Of a stretch of DNA of 64,000 nucleotides, positions 1-11,060 are shown one piece after another. Where the stretch lies: positions 64,410,792 through 64,474,791 of the forward strand of contig OZ024826.1 of NCBI GenBank assembly GCA_964016985.1, given 5' to 3'. Position numbers and translations under genes: made by a program. Source of the stretch: Anodontia alba (taxonomy: Eukaryota; Mollusca; Bivalvia; Lucinida; Lucinidae). The notes under the pieces were generated by a model. The model ran no database searches. It was not told the DNA's origin and saw only the letters and a list, made by a program, of their open reading frames with translations. How positions within the stretch are numbered: position 1 is the first letter of the stretch; the number at the start of each line of letters is the position of its first letter.

Positions 1-59
1 CAATTTTAACCAAATTTCACAGGATTGATCCTTGGATGATACTGACTGAAAATTATTCG

Positions 60-240
60 AAGATTTGGAATCCATGCAGGATTCTGGTTGCCATGGCAAA
101 AGAAAAAAACTTCAAAAATCTTCTTGTCAGAAACCACTGGACCGATTTCAATATAATTTGGCAGAAATGTTCCTTTGGTGATCCTCTACATAGATTCACA
201 CCTGGTAATCTTGTAAGGGGTAGCCTATGGTTATGCACCC
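60..240 (+). repeat. Partial copy of the 165-bp repeat family
   Basis: The stretch around 100-185 (cttcttgtcagaaaccac, then a run ending tttggtgatcctctac) is a diverged copy of the unit that forms the array at 47.37-49.77 kb. It is a solitary fragment with no coding potential of its own. Confidence 0.75.
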
Positions 241-396
241 AAAATCTTTACACAAACTTCTGGCCATGACTTACAAGACATATGTCAACAAACGGGTAAG
301 TTCTCATGATTTATGGATTTTTAGTCAATTTCAGAGACATATTTTTGAAAATCAGACAATGCTATTCCCAACAACTTTCATTTCTGCATTGGAAAC

Positions 397-1423
397 AATA
401 GGTGTGGGCTGAAAAAACAAGCGGCTAATTTTTAATTTGATTTCACCCCAAGAAGGGTAGTTCGATATTCCTGTTTTGAATTTTTTTCCAGTGCAAAATG
501 AAGGTGTTTTCAGCTCTCTGGGCTATTAGATACTTATTAAACATATTAAATAGGAAAAATATATAATACAGGAAAAATAAATGAAAACCACACTTTTATA
601 AAAAGGAAGCAAGGGGAATATTTTTTGCGGTATGCTATTATCTGCAGATATTTTTTGGGGGTATGGCTGATATACCAGATGTTTTTTTGGATAAGGTTGA
701 TACATGCATACAGTAATTTTTTTTTTTTTTTTTGCACTAGATACTGGGGCCCAGCCTATGTTGCAGGCAAAATTCAGAGTAACCCCCACCCCCTGGGATC
801 AGAACCCTGTTGATACATGACTTTCTTGTCCCCATAAGGGTTAATGCCCCCATAATCGGTCTCTTTAGTCATATTTGGCACATATGGAACAAATTCTTGG
901 GAAGTTGAGCATTTTATGTACTTCAACGTAGACGTAGGTTGCAGTATGTCTTATTTGATATATTAAATAGGTATCTAATGGCCCATAAAGCTGAAAACAC
1001 CTTCATTTTGAACTGGAAAAAAGGTCAAAACAGGAATATTGGACTACCCTTCTCGGGGTGAAATCAAAGAAGTTCTATGAGAGGCATCATGATCTGGTCA
1101 ATCCCTACAATGTGGCAGTTTCCATAATTGTTTCTGATGTTTTTGCCGTATGACGGGCCATAAGTAGACTTCCAAAATCCCGGACATACGCTCCTACCTA
1201 CATTTCCTTAGTTCAGGCCTATGGGCATGGTGGGCGTAGCTTGTTTACCAAGTAATGCTTACTATCCGCGGACGCCTGATTACACCCTTTATTCTGGGGT
1301 CCATGTCTGTTGGTCTGAACATTCTGATTTGTCATTTGTTTACGGATTTATGAGTTTGGATTATGGCTTGGGTACCATGACCACAACAACATTAAAAATT
1401 AGCCGCTTGGTTTTTCAAGCCCA
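397..1423. repeat. Foldback (long inverted-repeat) element with split right arm
   Basis: The left arm at about 397-560 is the reverse complement of two separated pieces on the right: about 945-1064 (containing aagctgaaaacaccttcatt) and about 1388-1423 (containing aaaaattagccgcttgg). The two right pieces would be contiguous but for about 320 bp of unrelated sequence between them. The interior at 560-945 is AT-rich, with a T run near 718-732. A short interior piece (gcaggcaaaattcagagta) recurs near 50615. I see no transposase. Confidence 0.75.
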
Positions 1424-1425
1424 CA

Positions 1426-1690
1426 ATTTTCTTTTTCTTTATGTCAGCTGTGAGCATCTTTCGTAGCCGTTTTGCACAGCTCTAGGTGACTTGACTTTCC
1501 TTTATGTCAGCTGTGAGTATCTTTGGTACCCATTTTGCACAGCTGTTGATGACTTGACTTTCCTGTATGTCAGCTGTGAGCCTCTTTGGTACCCATTTTG
1601 CATAGCTGCTGGTGACTTGACTTTCCTTTATGTCAGCTGTGTTCATCTTTGGCACCCATTTTGCACAGCTGTTGGTGACTTGACTTTCTT
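1426..1690 (+). repeat. 63-bp minisatellite, about 4 copies
   Basis: The unit starts around ttgactttcctttatgtcag and recurs at 1491, 1554, 1617 and 1679. The period is 63 bp, a multiple of three, so a reading frame stays open through the array and gives a 21-residue repeat. I regard that frame as a by-product of the period, because there is no initiation context and no homology I recognise. Confidence 0.85.
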
Positions 1691-1852
1691 TTACGATGGC
1701 GTGTCAATAAATAACCAACCTACCCCATTTCCGATGGACCGAGACGGTCACGATTTTCATGCTTTGTTTCAATATATGTTTTATACATGGGTACAAAATT
1801 GCACACGTATCGAGTCATTCTTTAATAAGATATTGAATGTCAAACATGGCTA

Positions 1853-2080
1853 GTGATGCAGAGGCATGCTTTTTCATCTAAAGTTGAGTACCGTGCTGTA
1901 ATTCGGTACTTGTATTTAAAAGGTAAAACAGGCAAGGAAATACATGGCGAGTTAGCCGATGTTTATCGGTCTTCTGCACCATCTTATGCTCAGGTTAAGT
2001 TCTGGGTAGGGGAATTAAAACGCGGTAGAACGTCTTTAGAAAATGAAGCCAGGTCTCGTAAAAGCATTCATTTGCTCTAA
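1853..2080 (+). pseudogene. Mariner-type transposase, N-terminal fragment
   Basis: The frame encodes about 75 residues with a paired-type helix-turn-helix signature: a Y-R-A-V-I-R-Y-L-Y-L-K-G-K-T helix, then APSYAQVKFWVGELKRGRTS and a following acidic E-N-E-A-R-S segment. This is the DNA-binding half of mariner/SETMAR-like transposases. The catalytic DDD domain does not follow: the frame stops at 2078-2080 and the downstream sequence is unrelated. It is a dead remnant. A C-terminal fragment of the same transposase class is found separately at 11.65-12.24 kb, but the two are not joined here. Confidence 0.75.
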
Positions 2081-2425
2081 TTCAAATGGACAGTAACCTG
2101 CTACAGAAGGCTCGCCAGCATTTTGGTTCTGCTGATGTTTCAAAGGGACCTTTTCAATTACATTTTATTGGCAGAAAATGCTTGAGCAAACATCCCAATG
2201 TTCTGTCAAGTAAACATCTACTCTACCTACCCAGATTGAGATTGTTTATCCATGCTGAGCTGAGTGCACCCCTCTGTTTACTTCTCCTTTGGCGCAGATA
2301 GCATCATGATCTGGCACAAATAGCATCAAGCAACCCTATTTGGAACAAATAGCATCCGATGCGGTTAGGCACCTTGACATAGTTATGAAATTATCATACA
2401 CAAACTGTGTATATGCTACTTTCAG

Positions 2426-2642
2426 AGATGTCTGATTACGAGAAGTTTGAAAATGCTCATGAGAAGACAAGTAGTGTTATGGCAGAGGTGTCAGAGAGTG
2501 AAGTGGAGGCCATTAATGACATTCAGATCAAGACTGAGAAGGCAGGAGAGACAGGTTTAACTATTTATGATACAGAAACCAAAGAGAACCTAGAATATGT
2601 TGAAGACCCAGGAAGTAAAGTTGTACCAAAAACTACTTTAGA
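2426..2642 (+). CDS. TPTE: VSP/TPTE exon 1 (first coding exon): cytoplasmic N-terminus
   Basis: This is the first coding exon of a voltage-sensing phosphatase, a membrane protein whose voltage sensor controls a cytoplasmic phosphoinositide phosphatase. ATG is at 2428, directly behind a polypyrimidine tract and ttcag acceptor, so an upstream 5'UTR exon outside the window is likely. It encodes 71 codons plus 2 nt of an acidic, low-complexity N-terminal tail rich in E, K, S and T, then a GT donor (gtaagt) at 2643. The tail of this family is poorly conserved. The assignment comes from position: splice phase 2 matches the next exon, which enters S1. Start choice is moderately certain, because ATG at 2407-2427 is absent and this is the first ATG after the acceptor. 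Confidence 0.75.
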
Positions 2643-2663
2643 GTAAGTACATGTAATATGCCA

Positions 2664-2905
2664 AGCTCGAATCCCAGCTTGGCCTCCTATCTTTCATGGA
2701 GATTGATCATAAAATCTTTTCTAGGGTCATTCTCCTCTTTTCACTGATACAAGAACGACAGTTGTCAGCTACTAGCAAAGTTGTTTGCACAAGCACTGGT
2801 TAACAGCTTAGATGACTAAGCTTGCTCAGGAAAAGTGTGATTGGGATAACTGAACCGCTCAACATAACCTTAAAGTGTTGACTGGGCCGTAAAACTCAAA
2901 CAAAC
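2664..2905 (+). mobile_element. Degraded tRNA-derived SINE (family of 22102 and 50175)
   Basis: The body aligns by eye with the SINE copies at 22102-22376 and 50175-50500: ctttcatggagattgatcat, then acgacagttgtcag, then tggttaacagcttagatgac, ending gttgactgggccgtaaaac and a caaacaaacaaa tail. The tRNA-like head is reduced to a few bases. It lies just downstream of VSP exon 1 in intron 1. Confidence 0.8.
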
Positions 2906-3285
2906 AAATTTAGAGTTAAAATTAAATGACAGTCTAAGTGTCATCCAAATCTTACAAATTAATGACACCCAAAACTCCCCATGACACACCAAGATACACT
3001 GTGATATCAAACAGTATCTGTGAAATATTTACATGTACTATTTCAAAATAAAGGTAAATGACAAAAATATTAATTATTTTCACAATTTATGATAAATTAA
3101 TATTCCTGCATTATACCATTTAACTAGATTTTATATGTTCACTGTCACCCCATGACATCTAAACTCACTGCTGAACACAGAAAAGACACTGTTTCAAAGA
3201 AGTTGATGTCTTCAAAGACTGTTTCAATATACATAGATTTACTGTTTTTGTGTTGATAGCAGTCTTTTCATATATTACTTTACAG

Positions 3286-3489
3286 GAGTATACAGTTACT
3301 GATTCAGAGCATCCTAGAAAGTATAGTGTTCCGAGTTCTCACAGTGTTGTTGATCATACTTGACTTCACGTTGGTTGTTATAGATCTGACTAACTATGAG
3401 TGTGACAGCAACAGTGGACTGGAGATTGTGTCTCATATCATCATCAGCTATTTTCTTCTTGAAGTTGGAGCTAGGATATTCTATTTAAG
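3286..3489 (+). CDS. TPTE: VSP/TPTE exon 2: transmembrane segments S1 and S2
   Basis: The exon is 68 codon-equivalents long, phase 2 in and phase 2 out, with acceptor tttacag at 3285 and donor gtaaag at 3490. It encodes S1 (around FRVLTVLLIILDFTLVVIDL), a short extracellular loop with two Cys-flanked acidic residues, and S2 (around VSHIIISYFLLEVGARIFYL). The acidic residue in S1 (the D of ILDFT) and the E in S2 are the countercharges expected of a voltage-sensor domain. Pattern and order match TPTE/Ci-VSP rather than a potassium or sodium channel, because the downstream exons carry a PTEN-type domain and no pore. I am confident of this exon. Confidence 0.92.
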
Positions 3490-3561
3490 GTAAAGGGAGC
3501 ATCATGAGAAAAACCCCACATGGTTTAAACAGTTCTAAAAAAAAACAAAAAAACTTAAAAT

Positions 3562-3785
3562 TGCTTTGTTTGTTTGTTTGTGTTGAGGTTTTACGGCCCA
3601 GTCAACCCAGTGGGGTCATGTCCAGTGCGGTCAGTTTACCCGTCCACACTTTTACTGGACAGGCTTAGTCCTCTAAACAGTTAACCAGTATTGTGCACAT
3701 TCTTTTGCCAGAAACTGACAACTGCCCTTCTTAAATCAGCGGAAGGGAGAGAATGACTAGAAAATATTTCATGATCAATCTCTGA
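3562..3785 (-). mobile_element. SINE copy, minus strand, 5'-truncated
   Basis: Read on the minus strand this has the 3' half of the same SINE as at 22102 and 50175: the tail (gttttacggcccagtcaacc seen on plus), the region tggttaact...ggactaagcctg, and gatcaatct... at its upstream end. The tRNA-like head is missing. A (tttg)n tract at 3562-3580 is the A-rich tail seen from the other strand. Confidence 0.8.
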
Positions 3786-3794
3786 TAGATACTT

Positions 3795-4770
3795 GTCAAA
3801 AGTTTTTATCAGCACAATCAGCACTCATGACCGTGACCTTGAGGTTGATGTCACAGACTTAGAATTTAAATGTTAAAGTTTTCATTAAAGTTTTTAAGAC
3901 CTCATTATTTTCTAACCTTATCACCGATTTCATTCATCTTTGGTTTGATAATACATATTTGTCCACAATTTTACGCAGTACCATCCCCACCACCCTAGGT
4001 CATGTCAAGGTCAAGATCACAGACTTAGAATTTTCATGTTAAAATTTTACATCGAAGTTTTTAGGATCTCATTACTTCTAAACTACATGATGGATTTAGT
4101 TCCTATTTGGTATTATGATAGATACTGGTCAAAAGTTTTTATCAGCACAATCAGAACACATGACCGTGACCTTCAGGTCGAGGTCACAGAATTTAAATGC
4201 TAAAGTTTTTGTTAAAGATTTAAGACCTCATTATTTCCTAACCTTATCAGCGATTTGATTCATCTTTGGTATGATGATACGTATTGGTCCAAAATTTTGC
4301 CTAGTTCCATCCTCACCACCCTAGTTCATGTTAAGGTCAAGGTCACAGTCATGCAAAAATTTTCCTGTTAAAATTTTATGTCAAAGATTTTAAGACCTCA
4401 TTACTTCTGAACCAAATGATGGATTTAATTTATATTTGGTATCATGATATATACTGGTCCAAAGTTTTTATCAGCACCATCAGCAGTCATGACCGTGACC
4501 TTGGGGTCGAGGTCACACACTTAGAATTTTAAAAATGTTAAAGTTTTCATTTACCTTTTTAAGACCATATTATTTCCTAACCTTATCACCGAATGGATTC
4601 ATCTTTGGTTTGATGAATATTTTGCACATTGCAATCCCCACACCCACCCACCTCCCCCACCCCACCTCACCTCAGGTCATGTCAAAATCAAGGTCAGACT
4701 TAGAATTTTCCAGAAACAAAATGTGCAATATCAGGCATGCTATCCTGTCTGGCGACAGGTCTTGTTTTCT
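3795..4770 (+). mobile_element. Hairpin-ended repeat element, about 330-bp internal units
   Basis: It is built of alternating half-units of about 165 bp, each ending in a tcaaggtca-type segment followed by cttagaatttt. The element ends with a 3' hairpin at 4744-4759 (cctgtctggcgacagg) followed by tcttgtt. The same element type is found at 8740-9960 and, with a head, at 51287-52353. Its 5' end here is truncated against the SINE at 3562. I see no coding sequence. Confidence 0.75.
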
Positions 4771-4795
4771 GTGGAAGTTATGAAATATAGAATAG

Positions 4796-5080
4796 AATAG
4801 CACATTATCTATAGGTTAAGTATTGCTAGTTAAAATATGTTTAACTTTTAAAAACTTCATTTTTTGCAGCTTTTCAGATACGCAAATACTCGTTCTTTTT
4901 CGTCCTATTATCGATTATCTCCCTAAACAATCGTGTTTTCTTTCAATGTTACAGCGTACTAATTTACAGGTTTGAATAAGCTCATCAGAGCTCAAACTTC
5001 TTAGTCAAACTGTTTCATACGATTAACATCACACATCTATCTAAGTTTGTTGTAAACTTAAACCTATAATATTCAAACCC
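4796..5080. other. AT-rich intronic sequence with a short repeat
   Basis: Bases 4796-4870 (acattatctataggttaag onward) recur near 46565 and, inverted, near 46650. The rest of this stretch shows nothing I recognise. Confidence 0.5.
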
Positions 5081-5089
5081 AGCATAGTG

Positions 5090-5722
5090 GCAAGCGGTAC
5101 TTTTCACTTTTACTTGGGTTTTTCCGTAAATGCTTTGGCAAGGGTTGAAATTTTGGTATGACTACTTTGGCCTTTGGCTTGGCAAGCCAAGCCCAGGCCA
5201 AAAAATTGCTAAAATTGTTCCAATCCAAAATCCAAGATGACCACTTCTTGAAAATCTATTTTGAACTTCTCCTGAATGGAAATGCCAGTTGACTTGAAAC
5301 ATGGTAGAAAGTATCAAGGGACTTGTGGATCAAAAATAGCTGAAATGGTTTCTATCAGAAATCGATGTTGGCTGCCACGACCGCCATCTTGAAAATCTAT
5401 TTTGTACTTCTACTCCAGAACCAAAAGTCCAATTGACTGGAAACCTTGTAGAAAGGATTGTGGTGACTTGTAGTTCAAAATTAGCTAAAATTGTTCAGAT
5501 TGGAAACCCAGATGGCCACCACAGCAACCATCTTGAAAATCTTTTGACCATCTTCTTCTGAACCCAAAGGCTACTTGACTTAATACTTGATAGGAAGTAT
5601 CAGTGTGACTTGTAGATAAAAAAAAAAAAAAAAAAACTAAAAATTGTTCTGATGGGGACTTCAAGATGGCATTTGGGCAAGTTGGTCCAGGTGAGGGATT
5701 TTTGGCCCTAGGGGCCTCTAGT
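5090..5722 (+). mobile_element. Hairpin-ended element with 145-bp units
   Basis: Diverged copies of the unit containing gatggccgccatcttgaaaa are followed by a 3' hairpin at 5704-5716 (ggccctaggggcc) and the terminus tctag|tt. A poly-A run lies at 5620-5636. It is related to the arrays at 7441-8545 and 29821-31655. Confidence 0.7.
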
Positions 5723-5978
5723 TAAAATATGTTTTACTGTAGAAACTTCATATTTACCCTATATATTTCAACATACAGGCCTGAGCACATAGTGTAGAAC
5801 AGAGCATGGCATCTGATCAGGTTCTACACTGTTTTCCTCTTATATGGTGTTTTTTAAGACATATCAACAGGTAGTAAAATGGACCTGCGCAAAGTTTAGA
5901 ACAAGTATGGTAAGGAGTTTAAGTATCTGAATAGTTAGGGTAAATAACAGTAGTCATTACTGGGTTGTCTTCTTTCAG

Positions 5979-6113
5979 AAAGAGGTTTTTCTACAGTATC
6001 ATTGATATAATAGATGGATTTGTTATCTTGGTCTCCTTTGTTGTTGACATGGTGTTTGTAGCAATATCATCTGGAGATCCCTGCGAGGCCACATCAGGAG
6101 AAGATTATGCTAA
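5979..6113 (+). CDS. TPTE: VSP/TPTE exon 3: transmembrane segment S3
   Basis: The exon is 135 nt long (phase 2 in, phase 2 out), with acceptor ctttcag at 5978 and donor gtaagt at 6114. It encodes the S2-S3 loop (KRFFYSIIDIIDGF) and S3 (around VILVSFVVDMVFVAI), with the conserved acidic residue of S3 in IIDGF. It ends with an acidic extracellular S3-S4 linker that includes a Cys. Position and phase fit directly between S2 in exon 2 and S4 in exon 4, so no exon is missing here. The segment is characteristic of the voltage-sensor fold but would be hard to place without its neighbours. Confidence 0.92.
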
Positions 6114-6475
6114 GTAAGTTTGTTAACCCATTAATAGTCAGTGGACTTTTCTGCATCACTCTTTGGACAGGTTCATTTACAGTTTAAGGGGTATCTGGTT
6201 TGCTATTTTAGTGTCACCTGCATAGCATGGCAGACACATAGGGATCATTTTGTCAATCCGCATCGTCAGTAGCGGCATCACACTTTTAATGGGAAAATAG
6301 AAAAAATAGCATTTATTATTAAGCCATTACAGATATTTTGACAAAACTGCTTCAGACATGTTCCTTGAGTGGTCCTCTATTAGCCAGATGATTATTTTGC
6401 TCAGTGGTCATTTTGATTGGTTGCCATGGCAATATAGAAGCAAAAAATAGAAAAAAAAATACATGTGTATCTTTA

Positions 6476-7440
6476 TGCCCTCACCTATTCGAAGAATAGT
6501 GGAAGGGCATTAAGTGTTACCCCTGTCCATCCCGTACGTATGTACATCCATATGTACGTCAGTACGTACGTACGTCCGTACATATGTACGTCCGTCCCAC
6601 TTCGTGTCCGGGCCATAACTCCTTAACCGTATGGAATATATTTATGAAACTTTACAGGTGCATGCATGACATTGAGACGATGTGTCATGAACAAGGAAGA
6701 CAACTTTTGCTTGTTTGGTTTTTGAATTATCTGCCCTTGACTTAATTCCATATAGTAAACTGTGTCCGGGCCATAACTCCTAAACCGTATGGAATATGTT
6801 TATGAAACTTTATAGGTGCATGCATGACATTGAGACGATGTGTCATGAACAAGGAAGACAACTCTTGCTTGTTTGGTTTTTGAATTATCTGCCCTTGACT
6901 TAGTTCCATATAGTAAACCATGTCTGGGCCATAACTCCTAAACCGTATGGAATATATTCATGAAACTTTACGGTGCATGCATGACATAGAGACAATGTGT
7001 CATGAACAAGGAAGACAACTCTTGCTTATTTGGTTTTTGAATTACCTGCCCTTGATTTAGTTCCATATAGTAAACTGTGTCCCGGCCATAACTTCTAAAC
7101 CGTATGGAATATATTTATGAAACTTTACAGGTGCATGCATGACATTGAGACGATGTGTCATGAACAAGGAAGACAACTCTTGCTTGTTTGGTTTTTGAAT
7201 TATCTGCCTTTGACTTAGTTCCATATAGTAAACCGTGTCCGGGCCATAACTCCTAAACCGTATAGAATATGTTTATGAAACTTTACAGGTGCATGCATGA
7301 CATTGAGACGATGTGTCATGAATAAGGAAGACAACTCTTGCTTGTTTGTTTTTTGAATTATCTGCCCTTGACTTAGTTCCATACAGTAAAACGTGTCTGG
7401 GCCATAACTCCTAAACCGTATGGAATATATTTATGAAACT
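6476..7440 (+). mobile_element. 158-bp satellite element, 5' head plus about 5-6 units, truncated
   Basis: The head (atgccctcacctattcgaag, then a tgtacgtc-rich stretch at 6540-6600) matches the heads at 27201 and 36910. It is followed by tandem units of about 158 bp (gggccataactcctaaaccg ... ttccatatagtaaac). The array ends abruptly at about 7438 inside a unit, where 145-bp-family sequence takes over. The 3' hairpin tail found in the other two copies is absent. Confidence 0.85.
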
Positions 7441-8545
7441 TTCTCCTGAACCGAAAGGCCAACTGACTGAAAATTTGGTAGGAAGCATCAGGGTGACTTA
7501 TAGATCAAAAATACAGTAGAACCTCGATAATTCAAACTCCAATAATTCAAAATTCTCAATAATTCAAAATCATTTTGAAGTCCCAACTGAAATATATGTG
7601 TGCATTTTAACCATCAACTACTCAAAGTCTCAATAATTCAAACAAAACTGGTCAGTCCCTTGGACTGTGAATTATCAAGGTTCCACTGTAGCTGAAAACC
7701 GTTCCGATCAGAAATCCAAGATAGCCACCATGGCCGCCAATTTGAAAATCTATTTTTCGCTTCTCCTGAACTGAAGGCCAGTTGACTTGAACCTTGGTAG
7801 GATGCATCAGGGTGACTTGTAGATCAAAAATAGCTAAAATCATTCCAATCGGAAATCCAAAATGGTTGCCATGGCCACTATCTGGAAAATCTATTTTTCC
7901 CTTCTTCTCCTGAAATGAATAGCCAATTGACTTGAAACTTGGTAGGAAGCATCGGGGTGATGGTAGATCAAAATCAGCTAAAATTGTTCTGATCGGAAAT
8001 CCAAGATGGCTGCCATGGCTGCTGTCTTAGAAATCTATTTTGCACTTCTTCTCCAGAACCGAAAGGCCAATTTACTCAAAACATAGTAGGAAGTATCTGG
8101 GTGACTTGTAGATTAAAAATAGCTAAATTTGTTCTGATTAGAAATCCAATATGGCCGCCACAGTCGCCAGCTTGAAAATCTATTTTGAACTTCTTCTGAA
8201 CAGTAAGGCCAATTGACTCGAAACTTGATAGGAAGTATCAGGTTGACTTGTAAGGTCAGAAGTATCTAAAATCATTCTGATCAGAAATCCAAGATGGTCG
8301 CCCTAGCAGCCATGTTGAAAATCTGTTTTGAACTTTTTTACCCCGAACCAAAAGGCTTAGTGACTTGAAACTTCATTGAAAATATCAAGGTGACTTGTAG
8401 ATCAAAAGTAGCTAAAATCATTCTGATTAGAAATTCAAGATGGCAGTCATCTTGAAAATCTATTTTGAACTTCTTCTCTTGAAGCAAAAGGTCATTTGAC
8501 TCAAAACTTGTCTGGTAATCAGGTGAGCGATACAGGGCCATCTTG
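7441..8545 (+). mobile_element. 145-bp repeat array with nested MITE
   Basis: About seven units contain gatggccgccat...cttgaaaatctattt, then cttctcctgaaccgaaaggc and ttgacttgtagatcaaaa. The array is interrupted by the MITE at 7514-7688 and ends near 8545 with tcaggtgagcgatacagg and a decayed hairpin (gggccatcttggcc). Minus-strand open frames through this array are by-products of the period. Confidence 0.8.
7514..7688. mobile_element. 175-bp Tc1/mariner-type MITE
   Basis: The MITE begins cagtagaacctcgataattc and ends in the inverted counterpart (gaattatcaaggttccactg). It is flanked by TA on both sides (7512-7513 and 7689-7690), the target duplication of Tc1/mariner elements. The interior repeats aataattcaaa several times. 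An identical-length copy is at 11992-12166. Confidence 0.9.
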
Positions 8546-8739
8546 GCCGTCTACTTAAATTTTGATATCTTCCAAAAGTTTTCATTCACAGCACCCCTAA
8601 CACCTGGGTGATACTATTAAACAGAATTTGCTTAACTTTATCCCAGTAGTATATATGTGTTATAACATCAGATTATTTGATTCTTTAGAGAATCATTCTT
8701 ATGCTGCAGTTTTATATGTCACTGTACTACCCCCTGGCA

Positions 8740-9960
8740 TCAGCGTCGGCATTGACGTCTGGGTCCACAAATGTTAAAGTTTTTCGTTAAAGTTTTTAAG
8801 ACCTGATTATTTCCCAATCTTACCATAGATTTGATTCATGGTATGATGATACATATTGGTCCAAAATTTTGCGCAGTACCATCCCCACCACCCTAGGTCA
8901 TGTCAAGGTCAAGGTCACAGACTTAGAATTTTCATGTTAAAATTTAACGTCAACGTTTTTAGGATCTCATTACTTCTACACTAAATGATGGATTTAGTTC
9001 CTATTTGGTTTTATGATAATCACTGGTCAAAAGTTTTTATCAGCACCATCAGCACTCATGACTATGACCTTGAGGTCGAGGTCACAGACTTAGAATTTAA
9101 ATGTTAAAGTTTTTGTTAAAGTTTTTAAGACCTCATTATTTCCTTACCTTATCACCAATTTGATTTATCTTTGGTATGATGATACATATTGGTTCAGAAT
9201 TTTGCACAGTACCATCCCCAGCCCCCTGGGTCATGTCAAGGTCAAGGTCACAGACTTAGAATTTTCATGTTAAAATTTTGCGTCAAAGTTTTTAGGATCT
9301 CATTACTTCTAAACTACATGATGGATTTAGTTCCTATTTGGTAGCAGGAGAGATACTGGTCAAAAGTTTTTTACAGCACCATCATCACTCATGACCCAGA
9401 CCTTGAGGTCGAGGTCAAAGACTTAGAATTTAAATGTTAAAATTTCCTTAAAGTTTTTAAGACCCCATTATTTCCTAACCTTATCACTGATTTGATTCAT
9501 CTTTGGTAAGACGATACATATGGGTCCAAAGTTTTGCCCAGTTCCATATTCATCCCCCTAGTTTATATTAAGGTCAAGGTCACAGTCATGTCAACATTTT
9601 CATGTTAAAATTTTACGTCAAAGTTTTTAGGACCTCATTACTTCTAAACCAAACAATGCATTTAATTTATATTTGGTATCAAGATAGATACTGGTCCAAA
9701 GTTTTTACCAGCACCATCAGCACTCATGACTGTAACCTTGGGGTTGAGGTCACAGACTCAAATTTTAAAAATGTTGAAGTTTTCATTTAAGATTTTAAAG
9801 ACATAATTATTTTCTAACCATCACCCCCACCCCCCCCCCCCCCCCCCCCCCCACAACGAGGTCATGTCAAAATCAAGGTCACGGACGTAAAGTTTTCCAG
9901 AAACAAAATGTGCAATATCAGGCGAGCTTTCCTGTCTAGCGACAGGTCTTGTATTGTTTC
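8740..9960 (+). mobile_element. Hairpin-ended element, 330-bp units with nuclear-receptor-like sites
   Basis: The head is partial (gtactaccccctggcatcag) and is followed by about four compound units. Each carries a tcaaggtca motif, including direct duplicates aggtcaaggtca at 8906-8917 and 9239-9250. The 3' hairpin is at 9931-9946 (cctgtctagcgacagg), followed by tcttgt. A 23-base poly-C run at 9830-9852 lies near the end. Confidence 0.75.
9830..9852 (+). repeat. Poly-C tract
   Basis: There are 23 consecutive C residues inside the repeat element. Its length is likely to be unreliable in the assembly. Confidence 0.9.
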
Positions 9961-10399
9961 TTGCTAATCATCATGTATGTTGAAATAGGTTCCCACTTGC
10001 TTGATTTGTGTATATTTGGCAAAAAGCGTTGAAATATGTTTCATGCCAATAAAGCATTAGTATATTTTATAGACCTGGCATACATAGAATGCAAAGGGTG
10101 TATAGAGCGGATGTCCTATCCTTGTGTGTGTGTGTCTGTCTGTAAACCTTTTCCATCAAACATTTCTTTGGAACTGCTGCACTTAGGATCTTGAAATTTG
10201 GTGCAAATGTTGGGTATGACTCATTGTATTGTGGGAAAGAGAACTGGCTTGCTCCTGCTTATTCTTCCATTTATTTGTTCATTTTTCTTTCCAGTCAAAA
10301 TGTTGATGAATTGGCACCCGCGTGGGGTTTACATAAAGACATTTATCTTGCCTTGAATGTGTTTAGCAGATGACTAAGTTAAATTAATATCATTTTCAG

Positions 10400-10566
10400 G
10401 CTTGTTGTAATAGGTCGAGTGATCAGAATTATCAGAGTAGTGAGAATTGTGTACTTAATGGTTCAACAAAAACGACATGTTGCCCAGGCAACCAGGCATA
10501 TTGTGTCTCAGAACAAACGAAGATATCAGAAGGATGGCTTTGATCTAGACCTTTGTTACATAACTG
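10400..10566 (+). CDS. TPTE: VSP/TPTE exon 4: S4 voltage sensor and phosphoinositide-binding linker
   Basis: This exon carries the diagnostic S4 helix: GRVIRIIRVVRIVYLM, with Arg at every third position (four in register), as in voltage-gated channels and VSPs. It then reads through the S4-phosphatase linker, rich in basic residues (VQQKRHVAQATRHIVSQ, then NKRRYQKDGFDLDLCYIT). In Ci-VSP the basic KRRYQ segment binds PI(4,5)P2 and couples voltage to catalysis; the DGFDLDL-Y-T string is a family hallmark. Acceptor ttttcag is at 10399 and donor gtaagt at 10567; the exon is 167 nt, phase 2 in and phase 1 out. The next exon is 19 kb away across the viral island. Confidence 0.96.
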
Positions 10567-10680
10567 GTAAGTGTTGTCACTAATGTTGGGATTAGCCAGA
10601 ATTTCACAGTGGATCATTGGTTTTGTAAAACTGACTGATCATTGACTAACAGTTGACATGTAGAAAATATATTCATTATA

Positions 10681-11060
10681 TCCCCCAACCTACTGGCAGG
10701 GGGACATATTGATTTTGGTGTGGATCCCGTTGGCGTTGGCATTGGCCTTGGCGTAGGCGTGACACTTTCTTCTTTGCACAATATCTTGTGGACCAGTGGT
10801 TGGATTCTTACCAAATTTTCATGGATGTATAATTGGGACATAACAAAAAACTGTTTGGATTTTGGTGACCTTGACCTAATTTTCAAGGTCACAGCAGGAG
10901 AAAAATTGAAAATTCAGGATTGGTCGACATCTGTTTTCTTTGAAAACACCGTTATTAGTTCTTATTTTAGCCCTCTTCCAGATACTTACTCAGCTCCAGA
11001 TAAGATGGGTATCCACATAATATTTCCCGGAGTACCCACAATGTATGTTTTCATGGAGAA
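10681..11060 (+). repeat. Repeat fragment with hairpin head
   Basis: It begins with a hairpin-forming atcccccaacctactggcag ggggacat and continues with a Thr/Val/Gly-like gttggcgttggcattggcc tract. It also contains a tcaaggtcaca motif at 10883-10893. It resembles the heads of the other hairpin-ended elements, but I cannot find its 3' end. Open frames on both strands are probably spurious. Confidence 0.5.
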
